Part shown: piece by piece, positions 48,301 through 58,628 of the stretch | How positions within the stretch are numbered: the stretch's first letter is position 1 | Layout: each line of letters opens with the position of its first letter | Source of the DNA: Streblospio benedicti | Lineage: Eukaryota; Annelida; Polychaeta; Spionida; Spionidae | Length of the DNA: 64,000 nt | Reading direction: 5' to 3' | NCBI GenBank assembly: GCA_019095985.1 | Contig: CM032664.1 | Span: 56,219,074 to 56,283,073 of the forward strand | Notes under the pieces: model-generated | Seen by the model: the letters and a program-made list of their open reading frames with translations, nothing else | What the model was told of the DNA's origin: nothing | Database searches by the model: none | Made by a program: the position numbers and the translations under genes

Positions 48301-51300
48301 GTGGTCTTATTATAGAGGTGGTCTTAGTTGGAGGTTGTACTGTATGGCGGAGTGTGTACTAACTTTTCAAGGCCTTGTAGAATTTTTTTTTTCTTTCTGT
48401 TGACAGAAGTTCACAAGGAATTGATATGACTATTTGGGATATCAGAGATTTCGGTGTATTTTTTAGTCTCACGCAGGGTTGGAAAATATTGCAACATTTA
48501 TAATGTGTCCATAAATGTCAACATTCATGACATTTTTACTATACATATTTTTGTGAATTTCAACATGATTGATGGTACATTTGTATTAGTTATTAACTTG
48601 ATGCAATCTCCATTGCAAAGTATATTTTAACAGAAAACTCAGTAGATATAGTATAAAAAAAATATATATATATACATGTATGAATAGTCAATGACAAGTA
48701 AAATTTTAAATAGCAGTTGTGTAGTTTTGCAGTACATAAAATGGGTTGATTAATTTGAAATGATTTATGATTTAATTTTGGTTGATTAACGTTTACAACA
48801 TCAATATATCGGACATCAATGTTGCGCAATGTTTTAGGATTTGTATATTCATATTCAAAAGAAATTGTGATAGAGTGAAATTGTAGCATGGCTTAAGGTA
48901 TGAAAACATTTATCTTTAGACGAGATGTCCTTTTGGTGACCAAGCGGATAAAATCCGTCCTGGTGCTGATGAATTTATTGACCGTGCTCTGCACACGGAC
49001 ATCCCCCTCATGTTTGCTCCCTCACAGGTACTACGCGAATAAACTCTTTGTAGTACATTTTTATCAGTATTTCATACATTGTAACAACTTTGACATGGTT
49101 GATATCATATAATAACTGATTGTTGTTAACGCACAGAAATTATGTTGACATTTTTACTTGTAGATAGCTTTGGCGTCATTATTATCAAGTGGTGCAAAAT
49201 GTGGACTAAGCCTCGATAAGTAAGTAAAATTCACAGACATTTTGTAGTTACATGTAACTTTGTATGGTTGAAATGATAGATTATTTTAAAGCTACAGTGG
49301 AACCTGTCAGAGTGTCCCATGTGGACATTTTTTTTAAGGACATCTGTCTTATTTGAACACTACTTGTAGTCACATAAAATAGGTTTTCGCTGTTATTGAT
49401 TTTAAAAAGTTTTTTTTTAATGAATATTTTAATTGCAATTAATCATCAGTTGTACATTGATCTGATATGTGTGCTTCTGTGGTCGAGTGGATAGTGAGTT
49501 GGACTCATGGGCGGATGGTCGTCACTTCGATACCCAGTCGGGTCTGGTGGTGGGTGTTGAGCAAACTCATCCCTAAAACAGTTGTACAATGTACACTGCT
49601 TCTGGTACCTACATGTTAAATAGGAACAGGTCAAGCAAGCGAACTCTGATGTTAATTGATAAGCACATCTGCGCAACAGTTGAGATGAGCTGTATGCTCC
49701 CCGGGGAGTTGAGAAAAATACAGTGCAAAAAGGGTGCCAATGACCTGGTGTGAATGTAGTCGTCTGATGCTGCATAGCGAGGGAGAAGACCATAAACCAG
49801 ACATTTACATTTACTGATATATATCAATATCTGTTCCAATGCGTTGCCCCTTAGTGTTTGTGAGTGGGGATGTCTCAGATAACTTAACAGCTTAAATAGC
49901 AAAATCAAAACTTAATTTTGTGCACAATGGTAAAAATAGTTATAGTATGAATCCAATTGGATTTATTTCAGCTATGTTGCGAATAAACTGCTGGCATCTG
50001 GTGGAAAAGATAATCTTATGAAAACAGTTGACCACATAAAAAGTTAGTACATACAAGTTAAAATTAGAAATATACTGTTTTGGTTTTCCGTCTGCTATGT
50101 CGGTTTTAATTTATATGTATGTGGCTAGCCATTGATTAATTAATGAGAAATATAACTTTGATGCATCATTTTCTTTGTACTACATATCTAAAGGGTTATG
50201 CATGACTGTAAATAGCTAAGTAATGACTTTGTGTAAACAATCCACTATATATTTTGTTGCTAATATAAGTACAGTGAATATTCTCAACAAAGGAAACACT
50301 GAATAACGGTTATGTAAGAATGTAAGCAAATTATGAAGTAAACAACGGAAACCTTTTACAATGGAAAGATTTGTGACTGTAAATTGGGTTCCGTTGTCGA
50401 GGATATTCACTACTTGAAGCATTTAAGGGAGCCTATTAAAGAGTTTATAACATGAACACCACTAGACATTGCAAATGTATTTGGAACCCCATGGGTATGA
50501 AGCACTTTGCGCACTCCTAGCAGAGACTATCGATAATATATTAACGGGTAATCAGAAATTTACGTTACATGGTAATTTTATTTTTCTGTTGAAAATATTT
50601 TAGAAATCAGATATTTGGTAAAGTCACATGAAAACCCTGACAGGAATGAAATACGTTTGATAGAAGAGAAGCTTGACCGATGCAGAAATCAAAATAACAA
50701 CCCATTTAGTGAACAGTAAGTAGGGTATATAGCATCTATTGACCATCTGTAAATAATTGGCATTTAAGATATTTCAATATTACATAGTACATGAAACATG
50801 GCTTCAATAAGTAGAATACTTAGTTTATTATTGAAGAAAATTATCTAAACTTTTTTTAAAAATCTAGTACTGTAAAACCATTATGATTTACAGCTTTAGA
50901 TGTTTGCCGTTAGCCTCCAAAGTAATTTCGTGGACTTAAAATTCACATAATCATGTCATATTGTTCAGAATTACGAGAACTGTCACAGTCTATTGATTTG
51001 CCACACAAGTAATGAAGTTGTTTGATATTACATTGTTATTTTTGCGTGTCTAATGGAGTACAGTAGAACCTCTATTAGGACCACTGTTGGGCCCAGAGTT
51101 AGGTGGTCTCCATAGAGAGGTGGTCTCTGTACAGAGGTTCATTTTGGTATTGTTATGAAGGTTTGGGACCGTGAAAAGTGGTCTTATTATAGAGGTGGTC
51201 TTATTGGAGGTTCTGCTGTAAATACAATTTGTAAATAAAATTAACACTGCAACTTACAGATAGCGGACTTAAATTTTTGCAGTTTGCTACCAAAACTTTG

Positions 51301-52062
51301 ACAAACTGGGAGTTTAAAGGGTTGCAAAATTTATGGGATTTACAGTTACAGTATTTTTAGTAAATCAGTATTTAGTGTGACCACAATGGTGACTTATAGT
51401 TATGTGGTGCATCAGTAGATGTGGATGTAATATAATGAACCTAGCATTCAATTTGATGATGCACACTGCAATAATGTATTTGAACATATTGTATTTAGGT
51501 ACAAGAACAAAATGGAAGAGCTCATGGAAGAAGAAGGTGAGAGGCAAAGTCAAAAGCGACAGAGAATTGCAGAGGTATGGAGAACAAGCACTAACAGAGA
51601 ATTTAGTGAAAAAATTAAGTACCATAAAAAGTTTATAAAATAAGATCCAATTTAATAGCTAAGACCTTGGTCGGCGTAGTGATTAAGCTTTATGATCTGA
51701 AAAAATTACGTTGACTCCTTTACGTGTTCATCTTTGTTGTCCAGTGTAGTATTTGTGACAGTAGTGAGTACCAACAATTGGCACGGAAAACCTTTTGAAA
51801 TGTCACAACTCATATTAAAGTTCTACATATTAAGTTAACGAAACTGCTCTCGATTATGAATATCATTGATATTTGTTACGTTCAAATATATGAACACGTA
51901 TAATGTAGCTTGGAAAAAAATAAATTAGAAAAAGCGATCTTATATGTCCACAGGAATTATGTGCTAGTGGATTATAAGTTGACAGGTCTACTGGTAATCA
52001 TATTTTTTGCTATATTGCAGGAAGAAAGGCGACATGAAGAGGACCTTCTTGGATTATCGTAA
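45306..52062 (+). CDS. CCNH: Cyclin H
   Basis: Exons: 45306-45422, then exons 2-4 at 45539-45661, 45833-45906 and from 46385 (copy 1), repeated at 47126-47248, 47420-47493, 47973-48174 (copy 2), then 48920-49027, 49164-49219, 49972-50042, 50604-50715, 51499-51574, 52021-52062 (TAA). Using exons 2-4 once gives a phase-consistent 326 aa (human 323). Cyclin H is the regulatory subunit of the CDK-activating kinase with CDK7 and MAT1, part of TFIIH in the nucleus. The N-terminal helix FWTFQSTSELKKLKQEAN matches the segment used to contact CDK7. The first cyclin fold has MFFKRFYLHNSVMDYHP and CCYLACKTEEFNVS; the second starts near LMFAPSQIALASLLSSG. The C-terminus is a charged helix (EEERRHEEDLLGLS). 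Exon 1 uses the weak donor AGT|GTTTGT, chosen for phase. Confidence 0.93.
45535..46760 (+). repeat. CCNH exon 2-4 block, copy 1 (left of gap)
   Basis: Matches 47122-48344 at an offset of 1587-1588 bp, with few differences until exon 4. Similarity begins at the ACAG acceptor of exon 2 and not before. In exon 4 (from 46385) this copy has added bases near 46490, 46542 and 46570 that break the frame. Past about 46580 it becomes homopolymer-rich and diverges from copy 2 up to the N-run. This pattern is typical of low-quality sequence at a contig end. Confidence 0.85.
46587..46755 (+). mobile_element. pogo/Tigger-like MITE, copy 3 (degraded at gap edge)
   Basis: Same element as at 48176, but with many homopolymer-type changes, so it is probably the same locus read with errors rather than a separate insertion. 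Confidence 0.5.
46785..46884. other. Assembly gap, 100 N
   Basis: Exactly 100 unknown bases, the usual placeholder for a gap of unestimated size. Sequence on the left is degraded, and the ~240 bp on the right (46885-47121) has no counterpart in the other copy. Confidence 0.99.
47122..48344 (+). repeat. CCNH exon 2-4 block, copy 2 (right of gap)
   Basis: Clean version of the duplicated block. All three exons are open with good splice sites, and exon 4 ends at AAG|GTACAG. It differs from copy 1 by a handful of intron substitutions and single-base indels (for example near 47610-47670), as expected of two alleles. Confidence 0.85.
48176..48344 (+). mobile_element. pogo/Tigger-like MITE, copy 4, at the CCNH exon 4 donor
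   Basis: Complete copy flanked by TA. The exon ends at 48174. The intron's first base is G (48175) and the element's TA target begins at 48176, so the donor GTACAG is built from one original base plus the target duplication and the first bases of the element. Confidence 0.8.
49292..49372. repeat. Repeat starting CAGTGGAACCTGTC
   Basis: The opening is shared with the sequence near 31764. Internal GTGGACA and AAGGACA motifs suggest another CAG-ended MITE family. Ends not resolved. Confidence 0.3.
49471..49793 (+). mobile_element. tRNA-derived SINE, copy 1
   Basis: Begins with an A-box-like TGGTCGAGTGG (49480-49490) and a B-box-like CACTTCGATACC (49523-49534), as in a Leu/Ser-type tRNA head. 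The body contains CTCCCCGGGGAGTTGAG and CCAATGACCTGGTGTGAATG. The body recurs inverted at 60004-60262. Lies in CCNH intron 6. Confidence 0.75.
50216..50560 (-). mobile_element. Fragment of LTR-retrotransposon (Gypsy-type) integrase
   Basis: On the minus strand short pieces resemble a Gypsy integrase core, around VRKVLHTHGVPNT and LDNGTQFT. It is a small, old, clearly broken fossil in CCNH intron 7. No terminal repeats were identified, so the element is mostly lost. Identification rests on these two motifs. Confidence 0.4.
51059..51220 (+). mobile_element. pogo/Tigger-like MITE, copy 5
   Basis: The clearest copy: TA|CAGTAGAACCTC..TATTAGGACCAC at the left and GTGGTCTTATTGGAGGTTCTGCTG|TA at the right, giving inverted repeats of about 26 bp with TA on both sides. 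CCNH intron 8. Confidence 0.8.
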
Positions 52063-52325
52063 TGCAAATCATTATTGTCGAAGCGCTGTTCAGCAAGAAC
52101 AAACTGTGATATTCATGGACTGCTTTTGTGTAGGATATACTATGGATATATTTTTACACACATTTGACTTCAATGTTAGTTGATGGCAAAATTGTATAAA
52201 ACATTGACTTCAAATTCAGGTTGATGAAATATTCAAGCAGGAATAACCAGTTTAGATCAGAAAGTGTGAATGAATGTATATTCTTGTTTTACTTTACTAA
52301 ATCTAAGTATTACATGACTATGAAA

Positions 52326-52331
52326 AATAAA
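52326..52331 (+). terminator. AATAAA polyadenylation signal, CCNH
   Basis: Canonical hexamer about 260 bases after the stop codon. Confidence 0.45.
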
Positions 52332-53884
52332 TGTCCGTCTTATCAGTGATGTATTAGAATAAAAAAAAGAAAAAGACCAGCCACAATTAAAGCAGAAATA
52401 ACGATGCTCAATTATTAGCGTTTGGGGATAGACAAATTTCTCTGCTTTCTTTCTTGGGGCATGTAAAAATTTGGTTGGGCAGGCAAAAAAAAAATGATGA
52501 GTTTGCCCAAATGGCGGGTAAATTTTATCCACAGGATTTAATTTTTCATACTAATAGTTTAAATGTAATTCTTCCGTTCATGATTCTGCAGGATCAAAAA
52601 GGGGTGAATCCACTATTTGCTATTCTAAACATACGTACTGTACACTTCAAGTCCATATGTAAGTGCAGAGTATGCATGGTGCCTCCATTGTCTGTGTTGG
52701 ACAAATCTATTTTGTGTATTGTAAAACGTTGGTTACATATAGAGCCATGTTGTGAGCATTTTGGTAGGTCTAGGAATTGTACAAACTATAAGTTTTACTA
52801 TTATTGGTTATGAGGAATTCAATATATATCTGTTATTAATACTGCAATACTGTAAAACTAGAAATATTTGCGCACAATTTAATTAGCGAAATAGCAGTTT
52901 ACTGTAAAACCATAAAATTAAATGTAGTTAGCAAAGATTTATAGCCAGCAAATATTTTTATTTCAATACAAAATCCAAAATTTACTGTGGCGAAAATACT
53001 GCATGTCAATATTGATTATTAAATCATGGAACTCCGGTTCTGATGTTGCATCAGTATTGATTATTGCAAGCAGCTGATTACAAGCTGAAGTAGCTATTTT
53101 CTGCTAGTCTTTGACAACGGCATCAGCATTATAAGTGATTGATTAAATAGCGATTTAGGTCACGAGGTCAGCTGGTAGAAGATGTATGATTCGTAAATAA
53201 CTTTGTTAATCATCTGTTACTTATGAATTTAAGTCACCAATTGAAGGAAAGCTGTAAGAATGCACAGCTAAAAGAAGAGATTACCTCGGCAAAGTAATGT
53301 TAAACATCTTGCATGGCTCTTAACGAATCAGAATGATTGACAAAGTGGTGAGACTCAGAATACAAACATGTTTTGTAAAGTAAATATTTGATTTAATTTC
53401 CAAGGTTTTCTGGGGCACATGCATCAGTTAATTGAGCTTATTAAAGTATTGTTAATTGAAAGGGTAATGAATATAGGTGTGATAGATGGACATCTTCAGT
53501 ATGGCAAGACGACAATATTTTTCATTCATGATTTAATCAAACAGGAAATAATTCAAGATATACAAGTGATAGATTTCATATATTTAAAAATACAAATGTC
53601 AATTACATTAATCATGTACCTAATTTTCAATAAATAGTGTCTACAATGTGATTAATGTTCTGTTCATCATACTGTATTTCTGCATTATATAGCCTAGGCC
53701 CAAATTGAAACCTCCCCTGAAATAACCACCGGCTTCGACAAGTCTAAATAAACAATAGTCTTCCCTTTTTCAATGTATAACCACAAATGCAACACATAGG
53801 TCAGTAAAAAATATTGGAATCTATGCTTTATAACTCAGATATGCATTTTTTAGCTAAATCCTCACACTACATAGTACATGTGGT
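52332..53884. other. Intergenic DNA between CCNH and DAP3 (tail to tail)
   Basis: AT-rich; holds copy 1 of a dispersed repeat (53131-53283). No gene seen. No canonical minus-strand polyadenylation signal was found within 240 bases of the DAP3 stop. Confidence 0.45.
53131..53283 (+). repeat. Dispersed repeat pair, copy 1
   Basis: Matches 58438-58628 in the same orientation. Shared blocks include CACGAGGTCAG, ATAACTTTGTTAATCAT, AATTTAAGTC.CCAATTG and TGTAAGAATGCACAGCTAAA. Family unknown. Confidence 0.6.
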
Positions 53885-55126
53885 TCACCACATTCCTGAT
53901 ATTTTTATCAATTCCCACGGGTTGTTCTGGCATAGAAATATTAATTCATCCTTCGCTTCACCTGATATGACTTTGGGATTTTGGAACCATCTCATTTCAA
54001 TGAGATACTCAATTGCATTGTGAATTTCTTTATTACTGTAAGGAGAAACTTCCACTGGAATGAATGGATCAAGGTGAGCAAAGCCACTTTCACCAAGCAA
54101 ATAGCGAGGATGATTGGAGTCATTGTGGTTCAAATCCAACTGGGCAACTTTGTCTACAGTACAAAGAACAGCACCATTAGTCCAATCATTAGACAGCAAT
54201 TTCTTAAAATTATGAACAAGAGTTAATTCCTCTGGTTCATATTTAAATTGTCTATTTTCTTCTCGTTTTATCAATGTAGGTTGCCAAAATGAATTCACAC
54301 CATCAACTGCAAACAATAATTTGAACTTCTTTTCAGATGCTTTCTCCTTGAGTTCTCGGACCACAAGTCCAACGATATCGTTTGCATATTTTGGTCTACC
54401 AAGTCCAAACTCTATTGCTTCCAACATTGGTGATCCTACGTCAGAAATTTCTCTTTTTGTCCACACATACTTCTTGCCCAATCTAATGTCTAAATCTACA
54501 AGTTTTTGTCCATTGATTTGCTTAAAATATGCCAACCATTCTGCCGATTCACGAGGTAAATCAATTCTTCCTGTTTTGTATCCTGAAGGTTGAACATCAC
54601 CTACAAAGTGACGATTGTAAGCCGCTGCCCATGGCACATGTGCGATCACCCAATCTTGTTTACCACACATATGCATTAAATGGTACATACTTGTAGACTT
54701 TCCACATCCATAATTACCATACAGTACATATCTAATGACAGGAAAATTATAATTAGCATTTTCAATAAATTCCTTGATTTCCAAGACTGGCTTCCTCACA
54801 ATAAGAGCATTTTCATTCAGAGCTTTCAAGATCTGCTTGAACCTTGGGTGTAAATTGCTGTAATATTGATTCAAATCAGAATCAGGGATTGTAAAGAACA
54901 AACCCTCATGCCTCATTTTGTGATTAAATGGATCATTTTCTGAGGTTCTGCAGTGTGCTCCGTTATAATCACGTTTTGCATCTGCTGCTTTTTGAAATTG
55001 TTGAGAAAAACTTTCTCCCGGTGAACCAACACTAGCGAACCCACGCAAACCCCACGTACAACGTATGTTTTTAATAGAAGTTGCAAAATTAGCACACTTT
55101 CGCCACAATTGTATGGACGTCGCCAT
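53885..55126 (-). CDS. DAP3: Mitochondrial small ribosomal subunit protein mS29 (DAP3), intronless
   Basis: A single 413-codon frame on the minus strand (human DAP3 is 398 aa). mS29 is a GTP-binding subunit of the mitochondrial 28S ribosome and was also named death-associated protein 3. The first ~35 residues are basic with Ser/Arg and no acidic residue, as in a mitochondrial targeting signal (MATSIQLWRKCANFATSIKN). Walker A is GNYGCGKS at about residues 138-145. Further matches: KYVWTKRE, GSPMLEAIEFG, a Walker-B-like LLFAVDGVNSFW, ELTLVHNFKKLLSNDW and HLDPFIPVEVSPYSNKEI, ending DELIFLCQNNPWELIKISGMW. The start has the good context CAACATGGC. Full length with all motifs suggests a working gene. 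Lack of introns is unusual for animal DAP3 and suggests intron loss or a retrocopy, though no poly(A) remnant or target duplication is visible. Confidence 0.93.
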   Translation of the reverse strand: MATSIQLWRKCANFATSIKNIRCTWGLRGFASVGSPGESFSQQFQKAADAKRDYNGAHCRTSENDPFNHKMRHEGLFFTIPDSDLNQYYSNLHPRFKQILKALNENALIVRKPVLEIKEFIENANYNFPVIRYVLYGNYGCGKSTSMYHLMHMCGKQDWVIAHVPWAAAYNRHFVGDVQPSGYKTGRIDLPRESAEWLAYFKQINGQKLVDLDIRLGKKYVWTKREISDVGSPMLEAIEFGLGRPKYANDIVGLVVRELKEKASEKKFKLLFAVDGVNSFWQPTLIKREENRQFKYEPEELTLVHNFKKLLSNDWTNGAVLCTVDKVAQLDLNHNDSNHPRYLLGESGFAHLDPFIPVEVSPYSNKEIHNAIEYLIEMRWFQNPKVISGEAKDELIFLCQNNPWELIKISGMW

Positions 55127-56539
55127 GTTGAATCAGGTCATTGATGTGGCATAATCAGCAACCTTCAATGCTTCTAGCCAGGAATGCAGGTTTATTCGGA
55201 CAAAACCAAGTGTCCCTTCGACTATGCTTATTTATTTTTAATAAGAAATGTTTTAGGAATAAATAATTTTGAAACTGGAACCCAACACGAGTACACAGAT
55301 TTATTGAGCTGAATATGGACATGTAGTATTAACCGCCGACATTTCATTACTTTTACTTGTACTTATTTTTATTTGTATAGGTTAACAGTTCCAACTGTAC
55401 AGCGACTGATATTTTCTTCCCGTTCGATTATCTGGTTTCATGCCACCGATTAACGTAATCATGTTCATAGTGGATGATAGATTTATGATTCAGAACTCTC
55501 GATCTTACACAAATCGTAGAGAAAATTAGTGCCTACATTTTTGCGATTACAGTACTTTTACTTACGAACATTATGCCGTAAGAACTGTCTAGAAGTGATG
55601 TTTGGCTATGGCCCTGTTTTTACTGCTCAATCAACGTCACAATGAGGGGGACATATCACCACCCCTTGATCTCACAATCTCAATAAATTAATGTTACAAA
55701 TCTCAATGCAAAAACCCTTTTCTCAAATCTCAATCAATTGATCTCAATGAATTGAAAGGTCAAATCTCAATTCTCAATGAATTGAGAACCCAAAATCCCA
55801 ACTCTCACTAAATTGTATATACCGCCCTCCACAATCGACACAACGTGTATGCAGATCCATATGGTGATCGGACACGCCCTCTAGTATAGATATATGATGA
55901 TCTAGAGACTACCCGTCGATATTGGTTGTCAAGTCTAGAACTGATGCTGGACCTTTGTAACCAAATAGGAGAATACATTGAAGCTACAACACGTGGACAC
56001 CATTCAATACCCCATACACCCCCACAAATGATCACAAATACTCTACTATAGATATTTTGTGCTTTACTTTTTAGCATTCTACATATACTGAATGCTGCCC
56101 TTATATATAATGTGGCAAATATTCGAATGCTCTGGTGTGAATGTTAAATTAATAAGTCATTTGATTATGCATAGCGTGAATGTCACTTGACACTAGTACA
56201 TATTATTCAGACGTGTAGTACCTTGATTATATACATGTACTAATTACTATCAACCTTAAATTCGCAGCATGCATTGCTTAAATCCATATGCATATTAAAG
56301 GCATAATCACGTTCAATAACAAGTTTATGGACGTTTGTATCGGTATCTTTTGGGCTGCACAAAATGGCTTTCTTGTAGTAGCGGTAGTTGCTTTTTAGAG
56401 GTGTAAATAACGCATATATGCCTAGCAAAGTTTGCGTTTGCGATCACGTTTATGCACTGCACACAACGGGCGCAAACGCAAACAAAGCGAGGCACGCAAA
56501 GCCAGATGCGCACGCAAAATTTACGCCGTGAGTTCGCAA
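55127..56539. other. DAP3 upstream region and intergenic DNA
   Basis: No clear gene. 55655-55795 is a degenerate ATCTCAAT-type tandem block bounded by GGGGGACAT on the left and ATACCGCCCTCC on the right, reminiscent of the GC-ended satellite-core elements at 6983 and 36302. Confidence 0.45.
55655..55795. repeat. ATCTCAAT-type degenerate tandem repeat
   Basis: Ten or so imperfect ATCTCAAT and CAATTGA units. Confidence 0.6.
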
Positions 56540-57640
56540 AAGTTTCATGCACCACACCCCAGGCTGCTTACCAAGAAGGCAGAATTACAACAAAAGACGT
56601 TCTAGCCGTAAAATTATTATGTGAAAAAGCCATAACATCCAGTGCATATAAAGTGTATGCAAAACTACTAGATATGTGGAAGGCTTTTGACACGTATGCA
56701 TAGACTAGGCGTTACCAAGCGTTGAACTATTTCTGGACTAGGCCGGATGAAGCAGCTGAAAAATATCAAAGCACTCCTGGAACCCGACGAGTACCACATG
56801 CTGTCGATCCTAGTTTTGGATGTGAGACTGAGAGTCAAAGTTGGAAACCATGTAGGAGATAAAATTGTCATTGAAGTAGGGATTGCGCAGGGTAACTGTC
56901 TCAGTGCTGTGCTTTTCATCTTTTTACTTGGCAATAACACTGAACCATGAAAAACCACCAATCATATCACCCGAAGACCAAGATCACACCTACTACAAAA
57001 ATTCAGTTTTTGGCCATAGACTGACAAATTTATCTATTAAAACAATGATACCATCGTCCAAAAGGTGTGTGTGTGTGTGTGGGGGGGGTCACCAACAATT
57101 CCTTTTTGGGGGTCCAACTTTTTTCGCTATATATTTTTCAAATATTTTCTTTTTAGCAATGCAATGAACACAAAAGGACTTTTCTTTTAGGGGGGGTGTC
57201 TCTCAAAGGAATTTAAAATGTTGATGGGGGTGGGAGGTGTTCGGTCTTTTTTGAGCCCCAAAAATGGACGACCCCCGGTATCGTTATTTTGATCGTCCCT
57301 TATTACAAGCCAACTATCCCACCATTGATTTATCACGATGACATCACCTATCTGACAACCTGCAAGGAGAAAAAAAAAGACAAGAAGATATACCGCCCAA
57401 AAAGGAATACCTTTTTGTAAACAGTAGAAACGAGTTATCCTTCCGACCAATTTGGAGAAAAAATGTTTTGACTACCACTCTGCAAGATATCAAATGGAGA
57501 TGAGTTGCCATAGCTGCATGCAACACGCTGAAAGACATTTTTTACAAAAACAAGAACTCCACTAAAATAAAAATTCGACAAGCATATTGTGAGCATTTTC
57601 TATGAACAGTTGGACCATAATCACAAAATAGATGAAAAAC
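56540..57640 (+). mobile_element. LINE fragment C (non-LTR reverse transcriptase), interrupted
   Basis: Plus-strand pieces of a reverse transcriptase in several frames: TPQAAYQEGRITTKDVLAVK (near 56554) and YAKLLDMWKAFDT (near 56656), then LLEPDEYHMLSILVLDVRLRVKVGN (near 56774), GIAQGNCLSAVLF (near 56879), and LNHEKP. After an interruption come a DDITYLTTCKEK segment (near 57339) and KNKNSTKIKIRQAYCEHF (near 57548). Multiple frameshifts and stops; an old, inactive copy. The interval 57050-57290 is a GT/G-rich insertion that does not belong to the LINE. Confidence 0.65.
57050..57295. mobile_element. G-run element inserted in LINE C
   Basis: Begins (GT)n then GGGGGGGTC, ends GACGACCCCCGGT, with further G-runs inside. 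The complementary G/C-rich ends fit an insertion of a small element into the LINE. Confidence 0.4.
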
Positions 57641-58261
57641 TGTGGTGTACCAACATCAAATGACTATCAAAAGAAAAAGCTATAACTGCAGATGAGGACT
57701 CAGTTTTCACCTGTAATGCGCCTGGGCCCCCGAACCACCATTCAGTGCTGAATAACCTACATGCTGTGACCTAAATACAGCAGTCGATATTTTGTGGCCC
57801 AGGGATGCCAACTGGTATGGCCAATCACGGGCATGCCTCTGTGGGACCGGAAAGCCATCGGAATCAACCACACCATCTCCACCAAAGAACTTCTACCTCA
57901 AGTCAGTCTATCCCAATAACTCCGAAGAATCCAACGACCCGCTGATATTCTGGATGATGACCTTTGACGGGTGCAACCGTGGTATACCCTACAGCTTGAG
58001 AAGAGGGAGGCCCCTATCAAACGCCCGTAGGTCATAACTACTATGCCGAGGTTAGCCTTGCACCAAGTCTTCTTTCAAGTCTCACATATGGATTATCGTT
58101 AACAAGCGTGTCCCATGTAGTGGATAGGCATCCCACTGCATGGTGTGCTTCCCCCATCACCAGGCGCAGTAGGTTATCCTAACCTGTCTCTAGAGGCCAA
58201 TGTACAAACACCATGCACGTGGTCTCCCTCTGCGTTAATCATCAATACTGCTGTATACAGA

Positions 58262-58358
58262 ATATCAACAAACAAACAAACAAACAAACAAACAGGCAAG
58301 CAAGCAACCAAGCAAACAGGCAAGCAAGCAAGCAATCACGCAAGCAAGCAAACAAACA
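58262..58358. repeat. (CAAA)n/(CAAG)n microsatellite
   Basis: About 24 tetranucleotide units, CAAA first and then mixed CAAG, CAGG and CAAC. Confidence 0.85.
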
Positions 58359-58437
58359 TGTTTATTTAGCAACTTACTTATGGCCATGGCGACATAGTTT
58401 AGACTTCATGCAGATCTAACACTGGTTAAGCTTTCAA

Positions 58438-58628
58438 TAAGTGATTTAGTAAATTGCGCATGACGTCACGAGGTCAGAGGTCAAGTGTGATAAAGCTGTG
58501 TATAGACTAATATAGTAAAACTCGGCGACAAAAATGCTTATATAACTTTGTTAATCATAATCAGTTATTTATAAATTTAAGTCGCCAATTGTAGTAAAGG
58601 TGTAAGAATGCACAGCTAAAAAAGAGAT
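58438..58628 (+). repeat. Dispersed repeat pair, copy 2
   Basis: Diverged partner of 53131-53283 with the same block order and about 40 extra bases near 58485-58530. Confidence 0.6.

Noticed and set aside
49471-49545. Possible tRNA gene
   Set aside because: A- and B-box-like motifs are present but no cloverleaf with anticodon arm was found, and the body continues as a SINE repeated at 60004.
58262-58358. CRISPR-like short repeats
   Set aside because: The unit is a tetranucleotide without spacers; a microsatellite in a eukaryotic genome.
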